Origin: Samsonia erythrinae | GTDB taxonomy: Bacteria > Pseudomonadota > Gammaproteobacteria > Enterobacterales > Enterobacteriaceae | DNA length: 64,000 bases | Assembly (NCBI RefSeq): GCF_004342665.1 | Contig: NZ_SMBY01000005.1 | Location: 62,001-126,000 of the forward strand | Reading direction: 5' to 3' | Shown here: positions 57,722 to 64,000 of the stretch, one piece after another | How the letters are laid out: each line of letters starts with the position of its first letter | How positions within the stretch are numbered: position 1 is the first letter of the stretch | Position numbers and translations under genes: made by a program | Notes under the pieces: model-generated | Seen by the model: the letters and a program-made list of their open reading frames with translations, nothing else | Told to the model about the DNA's origin: nothing | The model's database searches: none

Positions 57722-59115
57722 CGCAATTTATCCTTTAATAGAAAGTCCATGACCGTATCCAGTCGGATATGCGGCAGCGGCGTGTCTACCTTCATCTCTC
57801 GTGGACGAAACTGATCGAAGTGGAAGCCCTGCGTTTGCCAGAACTCCGCCCCCGGTAATCGGGCGGGCACCTCGCCGGGATAGACCGTCAACGGCTGGCC
57901 ATCACTGAGCCGGTGCCCTTTCAGCGCCGGGATTTTTTGCCCCTGATGATCGACGACGCCGCTCTGTGTCGATTGGATCGACGCAATCCCCTCACAGCGC
58001 ATATCGATGCCTTCAAAAGCGGCGTTCTGCCAGGCTTCCTGCACCAGTTGTTGAAGCAACGACACCAAATTCGCGTGCTGATCGGCGGTAATATGATCCG
58101 CCTTGCTGGCGGCAAACATCAGTTTGTCGATACAGGGCGAGAACAAACGCCGAAAGAGCGTGCGTTTACCGTAATGAAAACTTTGCATCAGTTGGGTCAG
58201 CGCCAGCCGCATATCGTTAAAGGCATGAACGCCGCTGTTGAGCGGTTGCAGGCAGTCGACCAGCACTATCTGACGATCGAAACGGACGAAATAATCTTTA
58301 TAGAACCCTTTCACGATGGACTGACAGTAGTAGTCAAAACGCTGTCGCAACATGCCGATATTCGTTTTCTTATCCGCCTGCGCCAATTTGGTTTCACCGA
58401 TCGCGTCAACCTGCGGCCAGGGGAAGAACTGCAACACCGGCGCGCCGGCAAGGTCGCCCGGCAGCACAAACCGGCCGGGTTGAATAAAGTGCAGCCCTTC
58501 CTGTTTACAACGATGCAGGTAGTCGGTATAGGCCTGCGCAATCTCCGCAAGCTGGTTCTCATCTGCCGGAGCGAAGGGATCGAGCTTCTCACACAGCGTC
58601 AGCCAGGGTTGCGCCCATTCAATACGTTCCCCCTGCAATAACCCGGCCATCTGGCGCGACCAATCAAGATAGTTTTGTTCTAACAGCGGCAAATCCAGTA
58701 ACCATTCACCGGGATAATCGACAATTTCCAGATGTAGCGTCGAGGTGTCTTTAAAGTGACGCAGCAATGAATCATGGGAACGATAACGCAGCGCCAGACG
58801 AATCTCGCTTACCCCACGCGTCGGCGTCGGCCAACTGGGCGGCGAACCGTACAGCGCGGCCATGCCTTCGTCATACGCGAAACGCGGAATGCCCAAATCA
58901 CGCTGAGGCACACGCTTTACGCCGAGTAACCGCTCCTCGCGCACCGGGGAAAACATCGGCAGATGCGCGCCGCTGTGGATATTCAGCAATTGATTGACGA
59001 ATGCGGTAATGAATGCGGTTTTGCCACTGCGGCTCAACCCGGTGACGGCAAGACGCAGGTGGCGATCCACGCTGCGATTGACCAGTGAGGTTATCTCGTT
59101 CTGTAGTCGACTCAT
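57718..59115 (-). CDS. ycjX: YcjX family GTP-binding protein
   Basis: A 465-residue P-loop NTPase of the DUF463 family. The P-loop is [12 protein letters not shown] (about 29-40) and a switch-like DYPGEW stretch follows near residue 145. It probably acts with YcjF at the membrane under psp control. I chose the ATG at 59115 ([10 protein letters not shown]) by alignment with E. coli; the GTG at 59130 overlaps its own AAGGAG site. Confidence 0.92.
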   Translation of the reverse strand: MSRLQNEITSLVNRSVDRHLRLAVTGLSRSGKTAFITAFVNQLLNIHSGAHLPMFSPVREERLLGVKRVPQRDLGIPRFAYDEGMAALYGSPPSWPTPTRGVSEIRLALRYRSHDSLLRHFKDTSTLHLEIVDYPGEWLLDLPLLEQNYLDWSRQMAGLLQGERIEWAQPWLTLCEKLDPFAPADENQLAEIAQAYTDYLHRCKQEGLHFIQPGRFVLPGDLAGAPVLQFFPWPQVDAIGETKLAQADKKTNIGMLRQRFDYYCQSIVKGFYKDYFVRFDRQIVLVDCLQPLNSGVHAFNDMRLALTQLMQSFHYGKRTLFRRLFSPCIDKLMFAASKADHITADQHANLVSLLQQLVQEAWQNAAFEGIDMRCEGIASIQSTQSGVVDHQGQKIPALKGHRLSDGQPLTVYPGEVPARLPGAEFWQTQGFHFDQFRPREMKVDTPLPHIRLDTVMDFLLKDKLR

Positions 59116-59190
59116 TAGGTGGACAATCACTCCTTTGGTTGCAAAAGCGCTTTCAGGCTACCGCATCAGTCGCGGGGAAAAAAGCAACGT

Positions 59191-59232
59191 GACGTTATTC
59201 ATGCCGGGACACATCGCGCCCTGAATAACGTC
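59191..59232 (-). terminator. Inverted repeat between pspC and ycjX
   Basis: GACGTTATTCA at 59191-59201 pairs with TGAATAACGTC at 59222-59232, eight bases below the pspC stop. It may reduce transcription from psp into ycjX or protect the message end. Confidence 0.5.
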
Positions 59233-59240
59233 ATTGGTCA

Positions 59241-59606
59241 TCATAGCTGGCGAAAACGGTTCTGAACGCCGAACGTATCCGAGGTGACATAGCGCTCAAT
59301 GCTGCGCAGCCGCTGTTCACTCGCCTGCAAGGACGCATCCGCATCATTCAACAATTGGCTGGAGGAGCGTTTCTCCACGTCGCCCTCAAAAAGCGTTCCC
59401 GCCGGGGCCGGTTCGAGTATAAAAGCAAGGATGATGTACGCCACGATGGTAAAAAAGAACAGACCGAATAACATCGACAGCACCACAATCACCCGCAGGA
59501 GCTTCACCGGTACGTCAAAATAGTGCGCTAAACCGGCACAAACCCCTTTCAGCATACCTTCTTCCGGTATGCGATATAGCGTTTTACCTGACCACGTAGT
59601 CTTCAT
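59241..59606 (-). CDS. pspC: Phage shock protein C
   Basis: Inner-membrane sensor of 121 residues (E. coli 119) that with PspB relieves PspA inhibition of PspF. The PspC domain (LYRIPEEGMLKGVCAGLAHYFDVPVKLLRV) is followed by one membrane segment and a coiled C-terminus. The ATG at 59606 shares one base with the pspB stop. No pspD or pspE follows. Confidence 0.95.
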   Translation of the reverse strand: MKTTWSGKTLYRIPEEGMLKGVCAGLAHYFDVPVKLLRVIVVLSMLFGLFFFTIVAYIILAFILEPAPAGTLFEGDVEKRSSSQLLNDADASLQASEQRLRSIERYVTSDTFGVQNRFRQL

Positions 59607-59830
59607 TATGATTTTCTCCAATCCGGGTGTTCAGCATCCAGAATCGCTTCCAGCGCCTTGATGCGTTCACGCATAAGGCTGGATTCTTCCGTTAACCGCG
59701 CCAGGCGCTGTATATCGCTTTGTCCCAGCTGAGCACTGTTTTTACGCTGACTGTAATGCAGCCAAAGCCAAATCGGCGCCACAAATAACATAAAAATAGT
59801 CAGCGGAATGGCAAGAAACAAAGCACTCAT
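59606..59830 (-). CDS. pspB: Phage shock protein B
   Basis: A 74-residue membrane protein with one N-terminal membrane segment (ALFLAIPLTIFMLFVAPIWLWLHY) and a leucine-zipper-like tail. It is the partner of PspC in the stress-sensing complex. AAGGAGA precedes the ATG. Confidence 0.95.
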   Translation of the reverse strand: MSALFLAIPLTIFMLFVAPIWLWLHYSQRKNSAQLGQSDIQRLARLTEESSLMRERIKALEAILDAEHPDWRKS

Positions 59831-60033
59831 CGTGTCTCCTTAATGATTATTCACACACCTACACGGTGCGCCGGGCTGAACAGTTGGCTGCCGTTTTCCA
59901 ACGACAGCCTGCCCAGCGATACCCCGCCTATTTCGGGCTGCACGCGCGTTGGATTTGTGACTCGCCAAGACGTGGCGCAAAACCATCACGTTTTGTCCTG
60001 CCGCGCAAATATTCAGGGCATCTGTTTTACGTA

Positions 60034-60699
60034 TTACTCTGCTGGTTTAACTTTAGCTTTAAGCGCTGCCAGTTGCGCGCTGATTTCGTCGTCCGCTTTC
60101 AATTCGGCAAACTGCTGATCCAGCGATTTCTGTTTGCCCACGCTGTGGCTTTCCGCCTCGGCTTCCAGAGTATCAATACGGCGTTCGAACTGTTCAAAGC
60201 GAGCCATCGCCTCATCCAGCTTGCCGCTGTCCAACTGACGACGCACATCACGGGAAGAGGCCGCCGCCTGATGGCGCAGCGTCAATGCTTGCTGACGCGC
60301 ACGCGTTTCGCTTAATTTATTTTCCAGCTCGCCGATTTCGCGTTTCATACGATCCAGCGTCTCTACCACGCTTTCGGCCTCATGCTGCAACACCGCGATC
60401 AGGTCGGTCAGCTTCTGCTTTTCAATCAGCGCCGCCCGGGCCAGATCATCCTTATCTTTACGTAGCGCCAGCTCCGCTTTTTCCTGCCACTGCTCCTGCT
60501 GAGCGTGCGCCTGTTCAATACGGCGGGCGATCTGTTTCTTTTCTGCCAACGCCCGTGCCGAGGTTGAACGCACTTCAACCAACGTATCTTCCATTTCCTG
60601 AATCATTAACCGTACCAATTTCTGCGGATCTTCGGCTTTATCCAGCAACGTATTGATATTGGCGTTCACGATGTCGGCAAAACGAGAAAAAATACCCAT
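60034..60699 (-). CDS. pspA: Phage shock protein A
   Basis: A 221-residue coiled-coil protein of the PspA/IM30/ESCRT-III family. It binds PspF to keep psp off and forms membrane-stabilising assemblies under envelope stress. The amphipathic N-terminus ([25 protein letters not shown]) and long helices are conserved. It is transcribed from a sigma54 promoter at about 60789-60805. The gap to pspB (203 bp) is much larger than the short one in E. coli. Confidence 0.97.
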   Translation of the reverse strand: MGIFSRFADIVNANINTLLDKAEDPQKLVRLMIQEMEDTLVEVRSTSARALAEKKQIARRIEQAHAQQEQWQEKAELALRKDKDDLARAALIEKQKLTDLIAVLQHEAESVVETLDRMKREIGELENKLSETRARQQALTLRHQAAASSRDVRRQLDSGKLDEAMARFEQFERRIDTLEAEAESHSVGKQKSLDQQFAELKADDEISAQLAALKAKVKPAE

Positions 60700-60788
60700 A
60701 ATTACATCCTCTTCATGATTTCCAGCGTCTGATTACGCCTGATGATTGTCGCGACCAGCTGCGCCAGTGACGATCTCCCGCTAGATAT

Positions 60789-60805
60789 ATCAATAAGCGT
60801 GCCAA
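60789..60805 (-). promoter_or_regulatory. Sigma54 promoter of pspA
   Basis: On the minus strand TTGGCACG-N4-TTGAT gives a -24/-12 pair very close to the E. coli pspA promoter. It requires activation by PspF, encoded just upstream in the opposite direction. Confidence 0.88.
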
Positions 60806-60924
60806 CTTTTTATCATCGCTAACGCTCTAAAAAATAACAGAATCGATAATTTTAACGCGTTCCCCCCTTGCGTCAGGTTAGTCAAATACACTAATAATTA
60901 GCAAAAATCACAGGGTAGAACATC

Positions 60925-61917
60925 ATGCTTCAGGAAAAAGAGAACCTGCTGGGCGAAGCCAACGGCTTTCTGGAAGTTCTGGAACAGGTGTCACAGTTAG
61001 CACAGTTGAACAAACCCGTTCTGGTCATCGGCGAACGCGGTACGGGAAAGGAGCTGATCGCCAACCGACTGCACTATCTGTCCCCCCGCTGGCAAGGCCC
61101 GTTCGTTTCCCTCAATTGCGCGGCCCTGAACGAAAACTTGCTCGATTCCGAGTTGTTTGGTCATGAAGCGGGCGCGTTTACCGGCGCGCAGAAGCGCCAT
61201 CTGGGCCGCTTTGAACGTGCCGACGGCGGCACGTTATTTCTCGACGAGCTGGCCACCGCACCGATGCTGGTGCAGGAAAAGCTACTCAGGGTCATTGAAT
61301 ATGGCGTGCTGGAACGCGTGGGCGGCAGAGATCAGCTACAGGTTGACGTGCGTCTGGTTTGCGCCACCAATGACGACCTACCTGCGCTGGCCGCCAGCGG
61401 TAAATTCCGCGCCGACCTGCTCGATCGGCTGGCTTTTGACGTGGTACAGCTTCCACCGCTGCGTGAACGCCAGCAGGACATCATGTTGCTGGCGGAACAC
61501 TTTGCGATCCAAATGTGCCGCGAATTACATCTTCCGCTGTTTCCCGGCTTTACGCCCGCGGCGCGCGATACCCTGCTGAACTACGGCTGGCCGGGGAATA
61601 TTCGCGAACTCAAAAATGTGGTTGAACGCTCGGTGTACCGCCACGGCAATTCGGAACATCCGCTTGATGCGATCATCCTTAACCCGTTTCAACGCCCGAC
61701 CGCCGCCGTTGAGGAAAAGCCGTTGCATGACGCATACGGTCTGCCGGATTTGCCGTTGGAGATGAAACCGTGGCTGTTGGAACAGGAGAAAAACCTGATT
61801 CACCGGGCGCTGACGCAGGCCAAGTTTAACCAACGCAAGGCCGCCGAACTGCTGGGCCTGACCTATCACCAACTGCGTGGGTTACTGAAAAAACACGATA
61901 TCGCCGTAAATGAGTGA
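60925..61917 (+). CDS. pspF: Sigma54-dependent activator PspF
   Basis: AAA+ enhancer-binding protein of 330 residues without a receiver domain, inhibited directly by PspA. Walker A is GERGTGKE (36-43), the sigma54-contact loop GAFTGA is at 83-88, and the Fis-type HTH is at the C-terminus (NQRKAAELLGLTYHQLRGLLKKHDI). It is divergent from pspA. Confidence 0.96.
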   Translation: MLQEKENLLGEANGFLEVLEQVSQLAQLNKPVLVIGERGTGKELIANRLHYLSPRWQGPFVSLNCAALNENLLDSELFGHEAGAFTGAQKRHLGRFERADGGTLFLDELATAPMLVQEKLLRVIEYGVLERVGGRDQLQVDVRLVCATNDDLPALAASGKFRADLLDRLAFDVVQLPPLRERQQDIMLLAEHFAIQMCRELHLPLFPGFTPAARDTLLNYGWPGNIRELKNVVERSVYRHGNSEHPLDAIILNPFQRPTAAVEEKPLHDAYGLPDLPLEMKPWLLEQEKNLIHRALTQAKFNQRKAAELLGLTYHQLRGLLKKHDIAVNE

Positions 61918-61975
61918 CGCCAGAGTATAAGGTAACTGAAAAAAACGGCATCGTTGGCGGCGGTGAAAAAGAAAT

Positions 61976-62073
61976 AAAAAAAAGCCAGCGCATCGGCTGG
62001 CAAAATAATACTGGAAGCAATGTGAGCAATGTCGTGCTCTCCTTCAGTGCCTGCGATAAGCCACTGCTGAAGT
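61976..62073 (-). ncRNA. ryhB: RyhB small regulatory RNA
   Basis: On the minus strand the conserved RyhB core AGCACGACATTGCTCAC followed by ATTGCTTCCAGTATTA is present. The terminator is GCCAGC (loop CGATGC) GCTGGC with eight T. RyhB is the Hfq-bound iron-sparing RNA that downregulates iron-using proteins. A Fur box core lies at 62083-62097. The 5' end is inferred from the E. coli spacing between core and start (about 62070-62075). It lies between pspF and a RES-Xre pair, a different place from E. coli (yhhX-yhhY). Confidence 0.92.
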
Positions 62074-62082
62074 GCAAAATGA

Positions 62083-62097
62083 TGATAATGGTTATCA
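62083..62097 (-). promoter_or_regulatory. Fur box of ryhB
   Basis: TGATAATGGTTATCA is a perfect inverted repeat with the same core as the Fur box before the siderophore reductase gene. It overlaps the expected ryhB promoter, so transcription should rise when iron is scarce. Confidence 0.88.
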
Positions 62098-62187
62098 GTA
62101 TCAATTGTAAAGCACTTTGTTGAGAATTTTTCTCATTTCCATGCTAAGTATGGGGATCCTTTTCGTTTCTCCACGCCACTGGCCAAC

Positions 62188-62676
62188 TTAATGGCCCAGC
62201 GGATTAAACAATCGGTGACTGTAAAAATCCGGGATCGCCTCGATCAGACGCAGCTGACTTAACGCCGGATGCCGTGGGTTAATCAGCGCGTTACGCATGC
62301 TGCCAAACGGCTTAACCGTGCTGGTCGGCACCCAAATGACCAGCGATTTCCCGGCATCCAGACGGCGTGACCCCAGCGCCTGCACGTCCGGCATGAAGGG
62401 ATAACGGTGCCATTCCTCGGGCAACATCTCCAGCGTAATGGCTTCTTGCGGGACGTCGTCCGGTAATTCATACACGCCAAGCCGATAACTGGCGGGCAGC
62501 AATTGCGGCGAGGGTAAATAGTTCCCCATCTCCAACATCGCAACGGCGGGCGTTTCGCTGAAGTACAGCACCGGCGTGTTCGGCAGATTAAAGCGCGCGC
62601 CGGACAAAAAACTCACCCCGGACTGCCCCGAAAAGGCCTCCAGCCAGGCTTCTTTCGTTATGCGATAAAGCCTCAT
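62188..62676 (-). CDS. RES-domain toxin
   Basis: A 162-residue RES-family toxin of the ParT/MbcT group, which attacks NAD+ or ADP-ribosylates a target. The expected pattern is present: R28 (GARFN), Y38 and S40 (VLYFSETPA) and E49 (AMLEM). Its start overlaps the antitoxin stop by four bases, so antitoxin is made first. ryhB follows it on the same strand. Confidence 0.88.
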   Translation of the reverse strand: MRLYRITKEAWLEAFSGQSGVSFLSGARFNLPNTPVLYFSETPAVAMLEMGNYLPSPQLLPASYRLGVYELPDDVPQEAITLEMLPEEWHRYPFMPDVQALGSRRLDAGKSLVIWVPTSTVKPFGSMRNALINPRHPALSQLRLIEAIPDFYSHRLFNPLGH

Positions 62677-63113
62677 ATGAATTCGCCGTATTCAATACGG
62701 CTCAGCGCATTATCGATCAGTTGCCGCCCTTTATGGGTATCCAGCATGTCTGCCGGGGTTTTGCCGCCGAAAGCAGGAATAGCGCTCTCCATCCATCGCT
62801 GTGCTTTCACCTCGTCCTCAAATGTCGTCATGGCTTTCAACCACAGCCGGAACATCTCCAGCGCGGCCTCCCCCTGCTCCTGCGTTAAAGACTTGCGCCG
62901 GAACAGGCGGGAAATATTAGACGGGTCGACAGAGAGCGCAGAGCCAATCAACTTACGACTCAGCCCACTGGCATCGGCACCGCGTTTGAGCATCGCACCG
63001 GAAATCCCGCCGCGTACCACATCAACGAACATCAGCGGATCGTGAAAAACGCCATCAGGCAGATCGGCTTCGCGGGCAAAATTCTCAATTTTAAGACTGA
63101 TTTCTGCGTTCAT
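62673..63113 (-). CDS. Xre/MbcA/ParS-type antitoxin
   Basis: A 146-residue antitoxin with a central helix-turn-helix (GLSRKLIGSALSVDPSNISRLFRRKSL) and a C-terminal toxin-binding domain (WMESAIPAFGGKTPADMLDTHKGRQLIDNALSRIEYG). It should neutralise the RES toxin and repress the operon. I chose the ATG at 63113, eight bases after GAGG; the ATG at 63119 is only two bases from it. Candidate operators lie just upstream. Confidence 0.88.
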   Translation of the reverse strand: MNAEISLKIENFAREADLPDGVFHDPLMFVDVVRGGISGAMLKRGADASGLSRKLIGSALSVDPSNISRLFRRKSLTQEQGEAALEMFRLWLKAMTTFEDEVKAQRWMESAIPAFGGKTPADMLDTHKGRQLIDNALSRIEYGEFI

Positions 63114-63125
63114 CGTCATTTCCTC

Positions 63126-63159
63126 GTCATTATGACATAATAATAGCATTCATTGTGAC
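63126..63159 (-). promoter_or_regulatory. Candidate operator of the RES-Xre pair
   Basis: The palindrome GTCATTATGAC at 63126-63136 and a related half-match TCATTGTGAC at 63150-63159 lie about two turns apart, directly upstream of the antitoxin start. Autoregulation by the Xre antitoxin is inferred. Confidence 0.4.
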
Positions 63160-63237
63160 GTTTTCAATGTCAGCCCGGCACCCCTGCGGTGGGAAAGTCG
63201 CCAGACGAACGTAACAAGAGTGGGGAGGATGCCAAGA

Positions 63238-64000
63238 GTGCGATACACTCTGTCTATCACCGTATTGACTGAAAAACCCCGTATGTTCGGAAAACCCTGT
63301 ATTGCACTGGCATTTATCTGGTTGACGTTGCCTGCGCTGGCCGTACCGCCCTCGGTGTCAAGACCGGCCGCGCCGCTGGAAACGATCCACCAGAGCGGAT
63401 TTGTCTATTGCGTTAACGACGTCCTGAACACGTTTAACCCGCAGATGGCGCGCAGCGGTATCACGATCGATACGCTGGCGGCACAGCTTTTCGATCGCCT
63501 GCTGGATGTCGACCCTTATACCTATCGCCTGATGCCGGAGCTGGCCCAGCGTTGGGAAGTGCTGGATAACGGCTCGACGTACCGTTTTTACCTGCGTCGC
63601 GATGTACCGTTCCAACATACAGCCTGGTTCAGCCCGACGCGCAATATGAATGCCGACGATGTGCTGTTCAGTTTCCAGCGGATGCTGGATAAAAAACACC
63701 CGTACCATGACGTCAACGGGGGCGAATATCCCTATTTCGACAGCCTGCAATTTGCCGATTCGGTACAAAGCATTCGTAAACTGGGCAAGTACAGCCTTGA
63801 GATCCGGCTGAACAGCCCGGACGCCTCGTTTCTGTGGCATCTGGCTACCCACTATGCGCCGATTTTGTCTGCGGAATACGCCCAGCGTCTGGCAGAAGAA
63901 GATAAGAAAGAGCTGTTGGATCGTGAACCGGTCGGTACCGGCCCCTACATGCTCAGCGAATATCGCAACGGGCAATATCTCCGGCTGATGCGCAACGACA
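63238..64000 (+). CDS. sapA: Peptide-binding protein SapA (3' end outside the window)
   Basis: Periplasmic OppA-like binding protein of the SapABCDF system, linked to resistance to antimicrobial peptides. 254 codons are visible; the full protein has about 550. Matching blocks include DTLAAQLFDRLLDVDPYTYRLMPELA and SFLWHLATHYAPILSAEYAQRL. The start is uncertain. A GTG at 63238 has GGGGAGG nine bases upstream, whereas an ATG at 63283 (MFGKPCIALAFIWLTLPALA) begins a tidy signal peptide but has no ribosome site. The rest of sapBCDF should follow beyond base 64000. Confidence 0.93.
   Translation, partial: MRYTLSITVLTEKPRMFGKPCIALAFIWLTLPALAVPPSVSRPAAPLETIHQSGFVYCVNDVLNTFNPQMARSGITIDTLAAQLFDRLLDVDPYTYRLMPELAQRWEVLDNGSTYRFYLRRDVPFQHTAWFSPTRNMNADDVLFSFQRMLDKKHPYHDVNGGEYPYFDSLQFADSVQSIRKLGKYSLEIRLNSPDASFLWHLATHYAPILSAEYAQRLAEEDKKELLDREPVGTGPYMLSEYRNGQYLRLMRND

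Noticed and set aside
63358-63975. 205-codon minus-strand frame at the right edge
   Set aside because: It is antisense to sapA, whose plus-strand translation matches the family along its whole visible length.

Overview
The window looks like a chromosomal segment of an enterobacterium of the Pectobacteriaceae type (Pectobacterium, Brenneria, Dickeya or a close relative). I base this on E. coli-like gene content and order: narLXKGHJI, rstAB-asr-ydgD, hrpA/azoR, ldhA, ttcA-fnrS-zntB, mppA/mpaA/tpx/tyrR, ycjFX-pspCBA/pspF and sapA. The accessory genes between these blocks are not in E. coli. No tRNA, rRNA, phage, insertion sequence or CRISPR array was seen. The genus is inferred from family resemblance, not from a search.

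Layout. 1-5.6 kb: GABA catabolism (gabT-gabD, with gabD cut by the left edge), a divergent MocR/GabR-like regulator, and a lone PotA-type ABC ATPase followed by a 9-bp tandem repeat. 5.7-8.7 kb: a YeaQ-type membrane protein and an SOS operon umuD-umuC-cho under one LexA box. 8.8-14.6 kb: an accessory block with a YheO/DauR-type regulator divergent from three tightly packed genes. These encode a fold-type II PLP lyase of the hydroxyaspartate dehydratase/serine racemase type, an ornithine cyclodeaminase/mu-crystallin family reductase, and a DSD1-type fold-III PLP aldolase/dehydratase. A TauE/SafE transporter and a LysR regulator follow. The three enzymes match the BhcB, BhcD and BhcC families of the beta-hydroxyaspartate cycle. 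14.8-26.6 kb: respiratory nitrate reductase narGHJI, transporter narK and sensor-regulator narXL, with exact FNR boxes and a NarL-like 7-2-7 site. Between narG and narK lies about 0.5 kb of hairpin-rich repeat-like DNA.

26.8-35.8 kb: acyltransferase, DUF481 outer-membrane protein, chaC, a Fur-boxed siderophore-interacting protein, chaA, dauA and folM. 35.9-42.7 kb: rstA-rstB, asr with an RstA-box match upstream, ydgD, a GAF/degenerate GGDEF/EAL protein and an EcsC protein. 42.7-56.5 kb: hrpA, azoR, ldhA, a ydbJ-type lipoprotein, ttcA, the small RNA FnrS, zntB, mppA, mpaA, tpx and tyrR. 56.7-64 kb: ycjX-ycjF, pspABC, pspF, the small RNA RyhB with a Fur box, a RES-Xre toxin-antitoxin pair, and the start of sapA, cut by the right edge.

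How it fits together. Much of the window concerns anaerobic and nitrate respiration: narXL, narK, narGHJI and FnrS are all marked by FNR sites. Iron is a second theme, with two nearly identical Fur-box cores upstream of the siderophore reductase gene and ryhB. Envelope and acid stress (rstAB-asr, psp, sap) and DNA damage (umuDC-cho) follow. Two small RNAs, FnrS and RyhB, were recognised directly from the nucleotide sequence.
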